A stretch of 64,000 bases of DNA from Spirosoma agri (GTDB lineage Bacteria > Bacteroidota > Bacteroidia > Cytophagales > Spirosomataceae), in assembly GCF_010747415.1 (NCBI RefSeq), contig NZ_JAAGNZ010000003.1, positions 186,001 to 250,000 on the forward strand, written 5' to 3'. The stretch's first letter is position 1. Every line of letters starts with the position of its first letter. The translations under genes and the position numbers were made by a program. Under the pieces are notes generated by a model. It searched no databases. It was not told the origin of the DNA and saw only the letters and a list, made by a program, of their open reading frames with translations. Below are positions 1 to 8,523 of this stretch, one piece after another.

Positions 1-306
1 TAAGCGGATACCAACCCGCCGGGGCCGACCACCAAATTCGGGGAAATTCGACCACTTAACGGCGTCAGTCTTTGAATAAGGTAATTGTAGGGCGGCTACC
101 TGCTCACGGTTGAGCGTAGCTTTGAACGCATCCGCCAAACAAACCACCTGGGCTAACCCTTCAACGGATGCACAGTCGGTGGGTACGGCCATCGGTAGCG
201 GATTCGCCATCTGGACTGGCGCAGGCGTGTAAACCGGCCGTTGGATGGCCAACAGAGCCGGGAAGATAACCAATCCGATACCCGATAAAAACATTAAAGG
301 CTTCAT
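1..306 (-). CDS. DUF3500-family protein, N-terminal part (cut by left window edge)
   Basis: An open frame runs from an ATG at 304-306 to the window edge without a stop, giving 102 codons. It begins with a hydrophobic leader (MKPLMFLSGIGLVIF), so it is probably exported. Residues after about 45 (CASVEGLAQVVCLADAFKAT, then LQLPYSKTDAVKWSNFP) align closely with residues 57-100 of the next gene (441-1565), so the two are tandem paralogues. DUF3500 proteins have no settled function. The rest of the gene lies outside the window. Confidence 0.75.
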   Translation of the reverse strand, partial: MKPLMFLSGIGLVIFPALLAIQRPVYTPAPVQMANPLPMAVPTDCASVEGLAQVVCLADAFKATLNREQVAALQLPYSKTDAVKWSNFPEFGGRPRRVGIRL

Positions 307-440
307 GGTGCTAATCTCGCTGTATGCGTTAATTAATAAAAATAATCAGGGTTCTTCGATGCGATCCGCATAGCAAAATACTATCGGTTCGGACAGCTGA
401 TGATGCGAGACAGTTGCCGCTCGAAGAAAAAAAAGTTCCG

Positions 441-1565
441 TTAGTTCCCCCCATAATCGCCGGTATGATCTCGCCAGACGGAGTGCGGGTGGGGCGTATT
501 CCGGACAATAACACCACCCTGATACGAAAACTCGATCCAGACGCTCGGCCCGTCGATACGCACATAGTCGTTCTGCGCCGATACCGCCGTCGTACCCGAA
601 TAAGCAATGTACGTGTTGGCTAACTCCGAGGTGTATTTCGTTAGAATTGTGGCCGCCGTAGTGGCGTCCAGATCATTGACGTAGAGCTTAATGGCATTCA
701 GCACCAGTGCTTGTTTAGCCGCACTCAGCGTACTCACAAGCAAGCCAGACTTGGTAGCGGGGAACTGTCCGTCCTTACCGGGACCCAGCACCAGATCTGT
801 AAACGTAGCGGACAGCTTGGCGGTAGTCTGCTCGCTGCTGCTTAACCCCGTCAGCATACTGGCAAATACCTGCCGCTCCTGTTCAATGGGCTGGTAGGTA
901 CGATTATTGGCACTTACGGCAGCCGCTGGCTCGACACCCCGAAATGCCGGCGTAACTCCCGTTATTTGACCGGCGTTGAAGGTATAGGGCTGGGTGTAGT
1001 GATGTCCCGTGAACAGAATCTCCCACAGGCCCGTAGTGCTGGGCGTACCCAGGAATGACAGATAAAAGTTGCCGGCCCCATAATCCGAACCACCCCCAAT
1101 AGTCGCTAAATAGTCGTCGGCGACCAGATTTCCCAGCATCTCGTCGTAGCCTTCTTCGGTCGTCGTGAGCGCCAATACCGCCACCATCAGATCCCGGAAA
1201 GCAGCCAGTTGGGTGCTGCTGAGAGAGCCCAATTTAATCCCGATCCGCGACGAGAGGGCCGCAGGCAAATTCGACCACTTTTGGGCGTTGGTTTTGCTGT
1301 AGGTCAACTGCATGGTCGACACCTGGGTACTGCTAAGGGTGGCTTTGAAGGCTTCGGCCAAACAAACCACTTTCGCGACCCCCGTTGATGAAGCACAGGT
1401 CATGTTGGTTGAAGTCGTTGTGGCCAGATCTCCCGTGATGCTCGATGATGTACCCGACGTGCCTGAGGTTCCTGGGGTTACGGTTGTGTCTCCGCTGGAC
1501 TTACAACCCGCTAGCAGGGCTGCTGCAATCAGCAGCTTACTGCCCGTTCTGGTGAAGATGTTCAT
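441..1565 (-). CDS. DUF3500 domain lipoprotein
   Basis: This 374-residue protein starts with a lipoprotein-type signal (hydrophobic stretch ending LLAGC, Cys at about residue 21) and a Ser/Thr/Gly-rich linker, so it is probably anchored in an envelope membrane. The body matches the DUF3500 family, with the C-terminal signature HPHSVWRDHTGDYGG just before the stop. DUF3500 proteins are exported and of unknown function; the His-rich C-terminal motif hints at metal or ligand binding, but that is inference. It is followed after 134 bp by a second DUF3500 gene on the same strand, suggesting co-transcription. Confidence 0.8.
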   Translation of the reverse strand: MNIFTRTGSKLLIAAALLAGCKSSGDTTVTPGTSGTSGTSSSITGDLATTTSTNMTCASSTGVAKVVCLAEAFKATLSSTQVSTMQLTYSKTNAQKWSNLPAALSSRIGIKLGSLSSTQLAAFRDLMVAVLALTTTEEGYDEMLGNLVADDYLATIGGGSDYGAGNFYLSFLGTPSTTGLWEILFTGHHYTQPYTFNAGQITGVTPAFRGVEPAAAVSANNRTYQPIEQERQVFASMLTGLSSSEQTTAKLSATFTDLVLGPGKDGQFPATKSGLLVSTLSAAKQALVLNAIKLYVNDLDATTAATILTKYTSELANTYIAYSGTTAVSAQNDYVRIDGPSVWIEFSYQGGVIVRNTPHPHSVWRDHTGDYGGN

Positions 1566-2028
1566 AAATCGACGTACGAAATAGCGTGATCAGATTAATT
1601 TGGCAATGTAGAGATACAGGGACGACGGTCGCCCTCCATCCTTGAGATGACGCTTAACAGGCGGGTTACTATCTGACGCCGTTAAAACTGATCTCAAAAA
1701 TGCATCTCAAAATAGCCAGTTATCTTTACCTATCTAGTACGCTGCTAACTACACTTGTGTTGCCTGAATAGCGGATACAAACCCAACACAAGTGGATACT
1801 TTCAGAACCTAGCTGGTTGGCTTTCCCGCTCACCTGCTGCGTTTGCCCTACGGCCAGGTCAGTCGTTTGTGCAGCACCACGGCTGGCAAACGGTATTGCT
1901 GCCGACTACGCTGAGAACGGGCCGGCACACACTACAAATTTTGGTTGTAGCTGATTTCTAGACCAAAACGGAAGAAATCGTCACCATCCCGTTCTGGTAC
2001 ATACCCGAAAAATAAAGCCGAAGTACCC
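1566..2028. other. Intergenic region, no gene supported
   Basis: This stretch separates the DUF3500 gene (start at 1565) from the end of the BrkB-like gene. It must hold the promoter of the DUF3500 pair. A plus-strand frame at 1755-1961 has no recognisable product and no supporting context. No strong hairpin or repeat was seen. Confidence 0.5.
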
Positions 2029-3012
2029 TTATTTCCGGGTCTGGGCCACTTTCTGTTGGATGGGAATGGCACTTACTTCACGCTCCCGTTCCGTCTGCTC
2101 GATGTATACCGCATTGTCGGCGGGTTCAATCTTGATGCCGAGCTGATTAGCGTACGCCTGCGTAAACTCGGCTCCGAAATACAAGATGGCCGCCGTATAG
2201 TAAATCCACGTCAGGATAACGATCAGCGAACCTGCGGCTCCGTATGTCGATTCGGTACCGGTTGTTTCAATGTATAACCCGATCAGGTACCGGCCCAGCA
2301 TGAATAACAAAGCCGTGAAGATGGCCCCCCACCGCACGTCTTTCCAGCTGATTTTCGCATCGGGCAGCACTTTAAAAATGACACCGAACAGTATCGTCAC
2401 AACGGCGGTGCTGATGGCAAAGTTGAGTGCGCTGATCACATAGACACCTAAACCCGGCAGGAAACGGGTCAGCTGATCGCTCAGCGCCAGCACGACGCCA
2501 TTGACGACCAGCGATACCAACAGCAGAAACCCCAGGCTCACTACTAAAGACGAAGATAAGAGTCGATCTTTGAGCAACTTGAGCCATCCTTGTTTTGGTT
2601 TGGCTTTGACACGCCAGATCAAGTTGACTGAATCCTGAATTTCAACAAAAATGCTGGTGGCACCGATTAGTAAGGTAACAATACCGATAACCAGGGCCGT
2701 ACTGCTTTTACCCGATAACCCGACACTCTTGATCATATCCTGAATTTGCTTGGCCGCCTGATTACCGACCAATCCATTGATCTGTCCGAAAATCTGTCCT
2801 CGGATGGCTTCTTCCCCCAGAAAAATACCCGCCAGAGCGATCATCAGCACCAGTAAGGGAGCCAGCGAAAAAATAGTATAGTAGGCTAAGGCAGCACTGA
2901 GCTTCAGACAGCGATCGTCCAGAAAACCGTTTGCCGCATCGCGCAGTATATTCCAGGCACTGGCCCAAAATCCTTTCGTAGCCTGAGTAGGTTGGGCAGT
3001 TGTCGTGGTCAT
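2029..3012 (-). CDS. YihY/virulence factor BrkB family membrane protein
   Basis: The 327-residue form starting at 3012 (MTTTTAQPTQ) is preferred because family similarity (WNILRDAANGFLDDRCLKLS, then AALAYYTIFSLAPLL) begins shortly after it. In-frame upstream starts at 3066 and 3165 would add a poorly conserved extension. About six hydrophobic segments are visible, and the Tyr-Tyr-rich LTWIYYTAAILYFGAEFTQ near the C-terminus is typical of the family. BrkB/YihY proteins were once called ribonuclease BN but are integral inner-membrane proteins of unclear, possibly transport, function. The charged C-terminal tail is cytoplasmic by prediction. The gene stands alone. Confidence 0.85.
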   Translation of the reverse strand: MTTTTAQPTQATKGFWASAWNILRDAANGFLDDRCLKLSAALAYYTIFSLAPLLVLMIALAGIFLGEEAIRGQIFGQINGLVGNQAAKQIQDMIKSVGLSGKSSTALVIGIVTLLIGATSIFVEIQDSVNLIWRVKAKPKQGWLKLLKDRLLSSSLVVSLGFLLLVSLVVNGVVLALSDQLTRFLPGLGVYVISALNFAISTAVVTILFGVIFKVLPDAKISWKDVRWGAIFTALLFMLGRYLIGLYIETTGTESTYGAAGSLIVILTWIYYTAAILYFGAEFTQAYANQLGIKIEPADNAVYIEQTEREREVSAIPIQQKVAQTRK

Positions 3013-3428
3013 GGGTATAGAATCAGCGAACAGTTGTTTGTAGAAACGGGTCAATAAGTTGCTCATGGGCCATTGGGGTAACAATCGGATATCCAAAAAA
3101 CGGGTCAGGTCGGCGTCCTTTTCCGGGATCAGTGTGCCATTCTCTCGCTGGCAGAACCTCACCAAAACCGAGTTGTTACAGAACAGAGCCGAAATCCAGG
3201 TAAATGACCGTTAGCTGCGTATATAGAGTGATTAGCGCGTGTGCAGGCAGTAGAGGCAATGCCACGCAGCACGAGCAACCACACCTGCCCGGTTGAGTTG
3301 TGGTTTAGGGACGACCTTACTGGTGTGGCGAATCACCTGCTCAACTTCCAGGTTCGATCGGCAGCGTAGGACTGACGGCACCCTCACGTATGCTGCCGGG
3401 ACAGGTGCATAATGATTCGTTGAGCAAT
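3013..3428. other. Intergenic region, no gene supported
   Basis: This spacer lies between the DUF2382 gene end and the BrkB-like start. Part of it (3013-3165) is an in-frame 5' extension of the BrkB frame that could be coding if an upstream start is used. No clear hairpin or repeat was recognised. Confidence 0.4.
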
Positions 3429-3992
3429 CTACAAGGACGACTCGTCAGGCCGGTAGGGTTCAGTATGCCCGCCCATTCCGATACCAGCCGCTGTGGTGGA
3501 CGCACCCGTCGAATCGGAACGTTCATGGCGGCTTTCGATCGAGGTACGTTCAATGGCTATCTCTTCTCGTCGCAAATTGATGGTCTGGTTTTCAATCGTT
3601 TGTACCTGCCGCGTCGTCACCCGAATTTCTTCCACCAGCCGGATCCGTTTAACCAGGACATATTCTTCCTTGAGGACTGGATAGATGATCGTATCGCCCT
3701 CCTGACGCGTGACCGGAGCCTCATCGACCAGCTCATTGATCAGTACCCGCTCAACCATGATCTGATCGGCAGTCAGCGGAATCTGAACCTCCTGTTGATC
3801 CTGATGCACCGTTTTCACCAGCCGAACCTGCCCGGTTTCCACCAATCGCTTGCCGATTGTGATCGTTTCCTCAATAACGGGTATACGCTCAACGGGTTGG
3901 TTCGTGACAACGGGCTGATCGGACGCGTCTCCATCTGGTTGAGGTGATTGAGCAGAAGTACTGGACGTAGTAAAGGATTCCTGAGGTATCAT
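3429..3992 (-). CDS. DUF2382 (YsnF/AvaK-type) domain protein
   Basis: From the ATG at 3992 (MIPQESF) the protein has 187 residues; the longer frame to 4169 adds an unrelated-looking leader. Residues 30-150 carry the DUF2382 pattern: VIEETITIGKRLVETGQVRL, then KEEYVLVKRIRLVEEIRVTT, with alternating charged and aliphatic residues. The family is associated with stress responses in bacteria and often sits beside PRC-barrel or general-stress domains; the biochemical role is not known. A second DUF2382 protein lies 970 bp away at 4964-5902 on the other strand, which suggests a shared stress function. The C-terminal 35 residues are Ser/Thr/Gly-rich and probably disordered. Confidence 0.75.
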   Translation of the reverse strand: MIPQESFTTSSTSAQSPQPDGDASDQPVVTNQPVERIPVIEETITIGKRLVETGQVRLVKTVHQDQQEVQIPLTADQIMVERVLINELVDEAPVTRQEGDTIIYPVLKEEYVLVKRIRLVEEIRVTTRQVQTIENQTINLRREEIAIERTSIESRHERSDSTGASTTAAGIGMGGHTEPYRPDESSL

Positions 3993-4300
3993 TACGTAAG
4001 GGTGCAGCGCCCCGTTAGCTAATTCTAGTAAAAAAACGGGGCATCCAGTTATGATGCGCCGGTTGACTAAGGACACATCCTGTAAAAATGGTGCCATCAA
4101 GGAAAATAGTAGCTTCCAGCGCCTTGTCAATCGAACGGGTAGCAACACGCGATGAGAAACGAGGCACAAGCTGAGGAAAAAGTGCCCCGTGCCTGGGGAA
4201 TCGACAGCATGAGCTTCCTAACTTTCACCTGGTCCCTCGGTTGCAGAAACAAAGTCTGGCTTAATGGCTGGCGATTGACCGGATGACACCTATTGAATCA

Positions 4301-4615
4301 ATGAAAACAGTACTAATCGCTCTAAGTATTTCGCTGGGTTTGTTTTATTCGACCGATACGCTGGCCCAAACACCCGCCCTTAAGGAGAAGATGTCGGTAA
4401 CGGATCGCATGGCCAAGGCCCGAGCGGCTAAGGCCGAAAAAAAAATCAACCCGCCGGTGGGTAACCCAGAAAAAGCATCCCCGGCTGATTATAAAGCGCC
4501 AATCGACAAGGTGCTTAAAGGGCCCAACGGTGAAGTGGTTCACGATGGCGAACGAGGTGGCAAGTTCTACATCAACAGGAATGGCAATAAGACCTATTTA
4601 AGCAGTAATCAGTGA
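4301..4615 (+). CDS. Small secreted protein with PBCV basic adaptor-like C-terminus
   Basis: The ATG at 4301 is preferred over 4283 because it puts a standard signal peptide at the start (MKTVLIALSISLGLFYSTDT, cleavage likely after ALA-type TLAQ). The mature part is about 80 residues. A Lys/Ala-rich middle is followed by a C-terminal motif GPNGEVVHDGERGGKFYINR and GNKTYL. That motif resembles the PBCV-specific basic adaptor domain (GPRGGKYYIN...GKKTYL), first described in chlorella viruses and also found in Bacteroidota secreted proteins. Function is unknown; envelope or nucleic-acid binding is speculation from its basic charge. Confidence 0.65.
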   Translation: MKTVLIALSISLGLFYSTDTLAQTPALKEKMSVTDRMAKARAAKAEKKINPPVGNPEKASPADYKAPIDKVLKGPNGEVVHDGERGGKFYINRNGNKTYLSSNQ

Positions 4616-4963
4616 CGAAACCAGGTTCTGTAGGCTGGCCCTAACGCGCATTTTCCGCCTGGGTTCGTGATGAGTCACAGAATTCTACAGTATGGGGCCG
4701 GATTGCCCCATTCCCCTATCACATAAAGACCTAGTTGATCGATCAAATAAATAGACCACATGGTGCATTTGCTGATTTCCCTTGATGGCATGGTTTTGTA
4801 AGAAAGCAGGGTATCAGTCACTCAGAACTGGTGACACCATTTACCCTGCGCCGGGAAGCCATCAGCCTAAAGCGCAATTTCCCATTCAATGAACGTCCGG
4901 CTTGGTTCGATAGCCTTCGTTATAGATCAATTCATCTTTTACTCAACCAAACCAGTACAAGTC
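4616..4963. other. Intergenic region with one short hairpin
   Basis: Between the small secreted protein and the DUF2382 stress gene. A 7-bp perfect hairpin ATGGGGC/GCCCCAT (4692-4711) could end transcription of the upstream gene, but no T-tract follows. The promoter of the gene starting at 4964 must lie in the second half. Nothing else was recognised. Confidence 0.4.
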
Positions 4964-5902
4964 ATGGCACTTACAGTAATCGGAATTTTTGACGAGCCCA
5001 CCCAGGCACAACAGGCCGTTAGCACATTGGTTAGTGAAGGATTTAGCCAAAATAACATTGACATTTCAGCTGGCCGTAGCACCGATACAACCAGCACCGG
5101 CGACGCCTTTCCGGATCGGAACGTGAATTCATCGGGCACGCGTAGCGAAGAGTTGATCGATGATGCTAAAGACACGGGCAGTGGCATTGGCGGTTTTTTC
5201 CGTTCGTTGTTTGGTGGTGATGATGACGATGACACGAACCGGTACTCAACTGTCGCCGAACGGGGTTCGATCGTAACGGTACACGCGAGTTCAGCCGATG
5301 AAGCGGAACGGGCGGCTGACATTCTGGACGAGGCCGGAGCGGTCGATGTTGATGAGCGGGCAACGGAATATGGTTACGGCACTACGGCGGGTAAAGAATA
5401 TGGCTATGGTGCTACGACAAGTACAGGCCTGGCAAATACAACAACGACGGAGCCGAGTCAGTTAGCTGATGGCGATCAGACCATCAAGGTAATTAAGGAA
5501 GACCTGGAAGTAGGCAAGCGTACGGTTGAAACGGGCGGTGTCCGGGTGCGGAGTCGTATTGTGGAGCGGCCCATTGAAGAAAGTATCCGGTTGCGGGAAG
5601 AGCGCGTTGTCGTTCAACGCAATCCGGTCAATCGCCCAGCTACGGCGGCTGATCTGAACGCCTTTCAGGAAGGCGAGATTTCGCTGACGGAGCACGCTGA
5701 AGTACCGGTTGTTTCTAAAACGGCGAATGTGGTGGAAGAAATTTCGGTCGGTAAAGACGTTACCGAACGCGACGAAGTTATCCATGAAACGGTGCGTAAC
5801 ACCGAAGTCGATGTAGAGAATGTAGGCACGACCGCGCAAACGGTTCGTCCGGCTGGCACGTTGCTGGACGATGACAATACGGTCACCTACCCGGCTAAAT
5901 AG
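4964..5902 (+). CDS. General-stress (YflT-like) plus DUF2382 domain protein
   Basis: The start at 4964 (MALTVIGIFDEPTQAQQAVS) is chosen because the first conserved strand begins there; 4889 is an upstream in-frame alternative. The 312-residue protein has an N-terminal domain of about 120 residues resembling heat-induced general stress domains (IGIFDEPTQAQQAV; GSIVTVHASSADEAERAADI), a Gly/Thr/Tyr-rich linker with two YGYG repeats, and a C-terminal DUF2382 region with two related blocks (KEDLEVGKRTVETGGVRV; VVEEISVGKDVTERDEVIHE). An Asp run (DDDDD) lies near residue 85. The role is probably in stress protection, but no activity is known. Paralogous in its C-terminus to 3429-3992. Confidence 0.8.
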   Translation: MALTVIGIFDEPTQAQQAVSTLVSEGFSQNNIDISAGRSTDTTSTGDAFPDRNVNSSGTRSEELIDDAKDTGSGIGGFFRSLFGGDDDDDTNRYSTVAERGSIVTVHASSADEAERAADILDEAGAVDVDERATEYGYGTTAGKEYGYGATTSTGLANTTTTEPSQLADGDQTIKVIKEDLEVGKRTVETGGVRVRSRIVERPIEESIRLREERVVVQRNPVNRPATAADLNAFQEGEISLTEHAEVPVVSKTANVVEEISVGKDVTERDEVIHETVRNTEVDVENVGTTAQTVRPAGTLLDDDNTVTYPAK

Positions 5903-5930
5903 ATAGTCGATACACCTGGTTCTACAGGAT

Positions 5931-5986
5931 CAACTCCCCGATCAAGCAATTGGCTATTCGTAGTCAATTCGCTGGTCGGGGAGTTG
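5931..5986 (+). terminator. Long hairpin after the DUF2382 stress gene
   Basis: Perfect 11-bp arms, CAACTCCCCGA (5931-5941) and TCGGGGAGTTG (5976-5986), lie 28 bp after the stop of the stress gene. The loop is 34 nt. Position suggests a transcription terminator, although no clear T-run follows. Confidence 0.45.
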
Positions 5987-6134
5987 GCTGTTTATCCGCC
6001 CGGCTGAACCCGATAATAAACAACAAAATCGTTAATTTTTCTGGCCGTTGTAACCAGTTCACGTGACTTACCGATTACGGAGGGGTTCGTTTATGACCCC
6101 ATACGTTCGTACGGTGGCGAATCGGCGAGACAAC

Positions 6135-6737
6135 TTATTTGGACTCGGTCAGTGAATAATCGTGGTTAACTACAAAATCCAGTAAGGCCCTCGCCAGCCG
6201 TTTGGGTGCTAAGATCTCGGTGGGGTGGTCTTTTATTATGGCCGAACGAGGCATACTGGAAAACTGCGCTGTCCGAGGATCCTGCACCATAACCGTACCC
6301 TGCTGATTATGAATTTGAATCGCGCCCAGCGTGCCATCCGTGCCCGCCCCCGACAGCACAATGCCAATCGCCTTGGCTTTCTGGCCGTTAGCCAGTGAGC
6401 GAAAGAAGATATCAACCGCCCAGTTGCTTCTTTCCAGAACTTCCCGGTCCTGTAGCTGAAGCAGCCCCTCCTCAATCGTCATCATTTTATTGACAGGCAA
6501 CATGTATACACAGTTTGGCCTGACTTGCTGTTGATCAGTGGCCCAGTAGATAGGCATGTCCGTATATTTGGCCAAGAGCTTATCGGCGATACTGGCGTAA
6601 TCCCGGTTCAGGTGTTGAATCACGATGAAAGCAATCCCCGAGTCAACGGGAATCTGGCTGAAGAAGTCCCACAAAGGTTCGTGGCCACCGGCTGATACGC
6701 CGATCGCTACGATGTAGAAAGAGTCAGAATTTTCCAT
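6135..6737 (-). CDS. Stand-alone CheB-type protein-glutamate methylesterase domain
   Basis: The 200-residue protein consists only of the CheB catalytic domain; the receiver domain normally found before it is missing. The serine-histidine-aspartate triad is visible: Ser15 in GVSAGG, His43 in VIQHL, and Asp about 134 in SGAGTDGT. Full chemotaxis CheB removes methyl groups from receptor glutamates after phosphorylation of its receiver; a solo domain must be controlled in another way. No CheR, CheA or chemoreceptor gene is in the window. In Bacteroidota such solo domains often accompany PAS/CheR-type sensory proteins, so a link to the sensory block at 10-22 kb is possible but unproven. Confidence 0.85.
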   Translation of the reverse strand: MENSDSFYIVAIGVSAGGHEPLWDFFSQIPVDSGIAFIVIQHLNRDYASIADKLLAKYTDMPIYWATDQQQVRPNCVYMLPVNKMMTIEEGLLQLQDREVLERSNWAVDIFFRSLANGQKAKAIGIVLSGAGTDGTLGAIQIHNQQGTVMVQDPRTAQFSSMPRSAIIKDHPTEILAPKRLARALLDFVVNHDYSLTESK

Positions 6738-7172
6738 GCTTAATTAGTAAAATGGGGGTAGAGTTGTAATATAGCTTCCTGATCAGTAACACGCTACTTG
6801 TTTCCGGCATATTTATTTGCAGCTGACTTTCATGGGTCAAGAGGGACATTGTCGCTGCACCCATTCACTAAAACAGAAGCCCAGCAGTTGCCAGGCTTCT
6901 GTTTTAGTACTCACCATTCACTTTACATTACTGTAGACCAAACAAGCGTATACCTGCTTGAGGCAAACTGATGAGGAAACGGGGTAGCGCAAAGCGAAAC
7001 ACCGCATAGCACAAGGCCGATTATTTTATTGACTAGCCAAAGCATTATTTCTCCTCGAAATAAAGACAAAAAATGAAGACAGTTCTCGCTTACCTGGCTG
7101 GTATTTGATGTCGACCGTAACTATTCGCTTACTCATTCAGTTTACCCATATGCGCATTTAAGAAAAGGCTAT
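6738..7172. other. Intergenic region holding a strong hairpin
   Basis: This divergent spacer contains the promoters of the CheB-like gene (leftward) and the unknown gene at 7173 (rightward), plus the hairpin at 6867-6908 listed separately. No coding frame in it has support. Confidence 0.45.
6867..6908. terminator. 15-bp perfect inverted repeat, terminator-like
   Basis: Arms ACTAAAACAGAAGCC (6867-6881) and GGCTTCTGTTTTAGT (6894-6908) pair perfectly around a 12-nt loop. It has A-rich and T-rich flanks within the stem, as in bidirectional terminators. It sits between divergent genes, an unusual place for a terminator, so it may mark a lost gene or act as a binding site. Confidence 0.45.
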
Positions 7173-7691
7173 ATGATCGTATTTACTGCGTTGGACAAAG
7201 AAGGCGGAAGCACTGAATTTGCTTATGCCTTGAGCTCAATCGAAGCCGAATTCGATTTTTTGAGTAGCCTGGTAGCGAAAGGACATACCTTATTAACCGT
7301 TCAGTTACTGGATGGCAGTGACCGCACGGACCTTCCTCTGGCGGCTTTCGACGGCCTTCCTTTTTCTACCTTCATGGAGGAATTGCATCAGGAATGGCTG
7401 ACCACTTTACGTCAACCCTGCCAGACGGACTCTTCGCGCCATCAAGAATTGATCCGCTTAACTCGCCTGCGCATCGATCAGATTGAGGTCGCCATTTCGG
7501 CACACGAACGAATGATTGCCTGCTCCATGAGATGGCTCCAGCGCACTCAAACCTCGTACTTATCTGATTCCAGAAAGACCCGTCTTATTCTCCGTTATGA
7601 GTCCATGATTGACTTTCATAAACAGCAGTTACGCCGTGCACGGTGTAGATCTCAGTTGATCGTGAATCGATTGAGTCATCTTCTGGCTTAA
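7173..7691 (+). CDS. Hypothetical protein, 172 residues
   Basis: Not recognised. The N-terminal 60 residues look like a small alpha/beta unit (MIVFTALDKEGGSTEFAYAL; GHTLLTVQLLDGSDRTDLPL). The rest is helical and basic, with many Arg residues (RHQELIRLTRLRIDQIEVAI; KQQLRRARCRSQLIVNRL). No signal peptide or membrane segment. An ATG start with good coding character and length supports a real gene. It stands alone on the plus strand. Confidence 0.6.
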   Translation: MIVFTALDKEGGSTEFAYALSSIEAEFDFLSSLVAKGHTLLTVQLLDGSDRTDLPLAAFDGLPFSTFMEELHQEWLTTLRQPCQTDSSRHQELIRLTRLRIDQIEVAISAHERMIACSMRWLQRTQTSYLSDSRKTRLILRYESMIDFHKQQLRRARCRSQLIVNRLSHLLA

Positions 7692-7829
7692 CGCAACTTA
7701 CTTTTTCTGGAAATTACAAACGCTGGTTGATGAGGCAAAAAGAGAGCAGATCAGCGCTGGACCTTTTTAATGACGGTTTTGATCGTGGCGAGGTGTTGAC
7801 CAAGCGTCTGGTCAGTTGCGCCGATTACG

Positions 7830-7863
7830 AAAAAAAATAGCCACACCTTGCGAGGTATGGCTA
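7830..7863 (-). terminator. Rho-independent terminator of the GlcG-like gene
   Basis: Read leftward, a hairpin with arms TAGCCATACC and GGTGTGGCTA (one mismatch, 7838-7863) is followed by eight T residues (complement of the A-run 7830-7837). It lies just beyond the stop of the gene at 7896-8297. Confidence 0.7.
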
Positions 7864-7895
7864 CCAGTTATAAAAGTTAGGGGGTGCCGATTGGC

Positions 7896-8297
7896 CTACG
7901 TCAATGCATCGACACCAGCCTGAGCAACGGCTTCATCCTGATCCACACTACCACCAGATACGCCGATAGCGCCAATGATTTCACCCTGTTCATTTTTTAT
8001 GGGCAGACCACCCGGAAATGTAATCAAGCCTCCATTTGAGTGCTCAATGTTATAAAGCGATCCGCCGGGCTGGGAAAGTTTCCCCAGTTCACCACTGGGC
8101 ATGTCAAAATAGCGGGCGGTGCGGGCTTTACGCTGAGCGATGTCAACCGAGCCTAACCAGGCTCCATCCATCCGTACGAAAGCGGTCAGGTTTGCCCCAC
8201 CATCAACAATGGCAATATTCATAGGAGTGCTGATCTGGGTGGCTTGCCGGATGGCTGCCTCGATAGCTTGCTGAGCCTGTTGAAGGGTAATAGACAT
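7896..8297 (-). CDS. GlcG/HbpS family heme-binding-like protein (DUF336)
   Basis: The 133-residue form starting at 8297 (MSITLQQAQQAIEAAIRQAT) matches the usual family length; the frame continues upstream to 8435 with an unrelated leader. Typical motifs are NIAIVDGGANLTAFVRMDGA, KARTARYFDMPS, and FPGGLPI followed by IGAIGVSGGSVDQDEAVAQA. The family includes HbpS, an extracellular heme sensor partner in Streptomyces, and GlcG of the glycolate locus; most members have unknown function. No signal peptide is present here, so it is probably cytoplasmic. It ends at a good terminator and appears monocistronic. Confidence 0.85.
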   Translation of the reverse strand: MSITLQQAQQAIEAAIRQATQISTPMNIAIVDGGANLTAFVRMDGAWLGSVDIAQRKARTARYFDMPSGELGKLSQPGGSLYNIEHSNGGLITFPGGLPIKNEQGEIIGAIGVSGGSVDQDEAVAQAGVDALT

Positions 8298-8523
8298 AGA
8301 TACGAGATGATAAGTTGAGTTAGGAGAACACGGGATTAGTCGGAGTGTTGGGATACTCTCCAAATAGTAAGCAACAGGTCCACCGGAACCGGGTAGTCGA
8401 AGGAATGCTGAACTCAGCGTCGGCCAGCTCAGCAAGAAGTTTTATGAGTAGCGTAGATCCTAAGTAAGTCAGCTCCTATTCGACTGATAATTAGACCATA
8501 AAGCCGGACAACCACCAATCGTG

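Noticed and set aside
1755..1961. A 68-codon plus-strand frame between DUF3500 and BrkB genes
   Set aside because: No motif, no promoter or neighbour support; may be a relic or chance.
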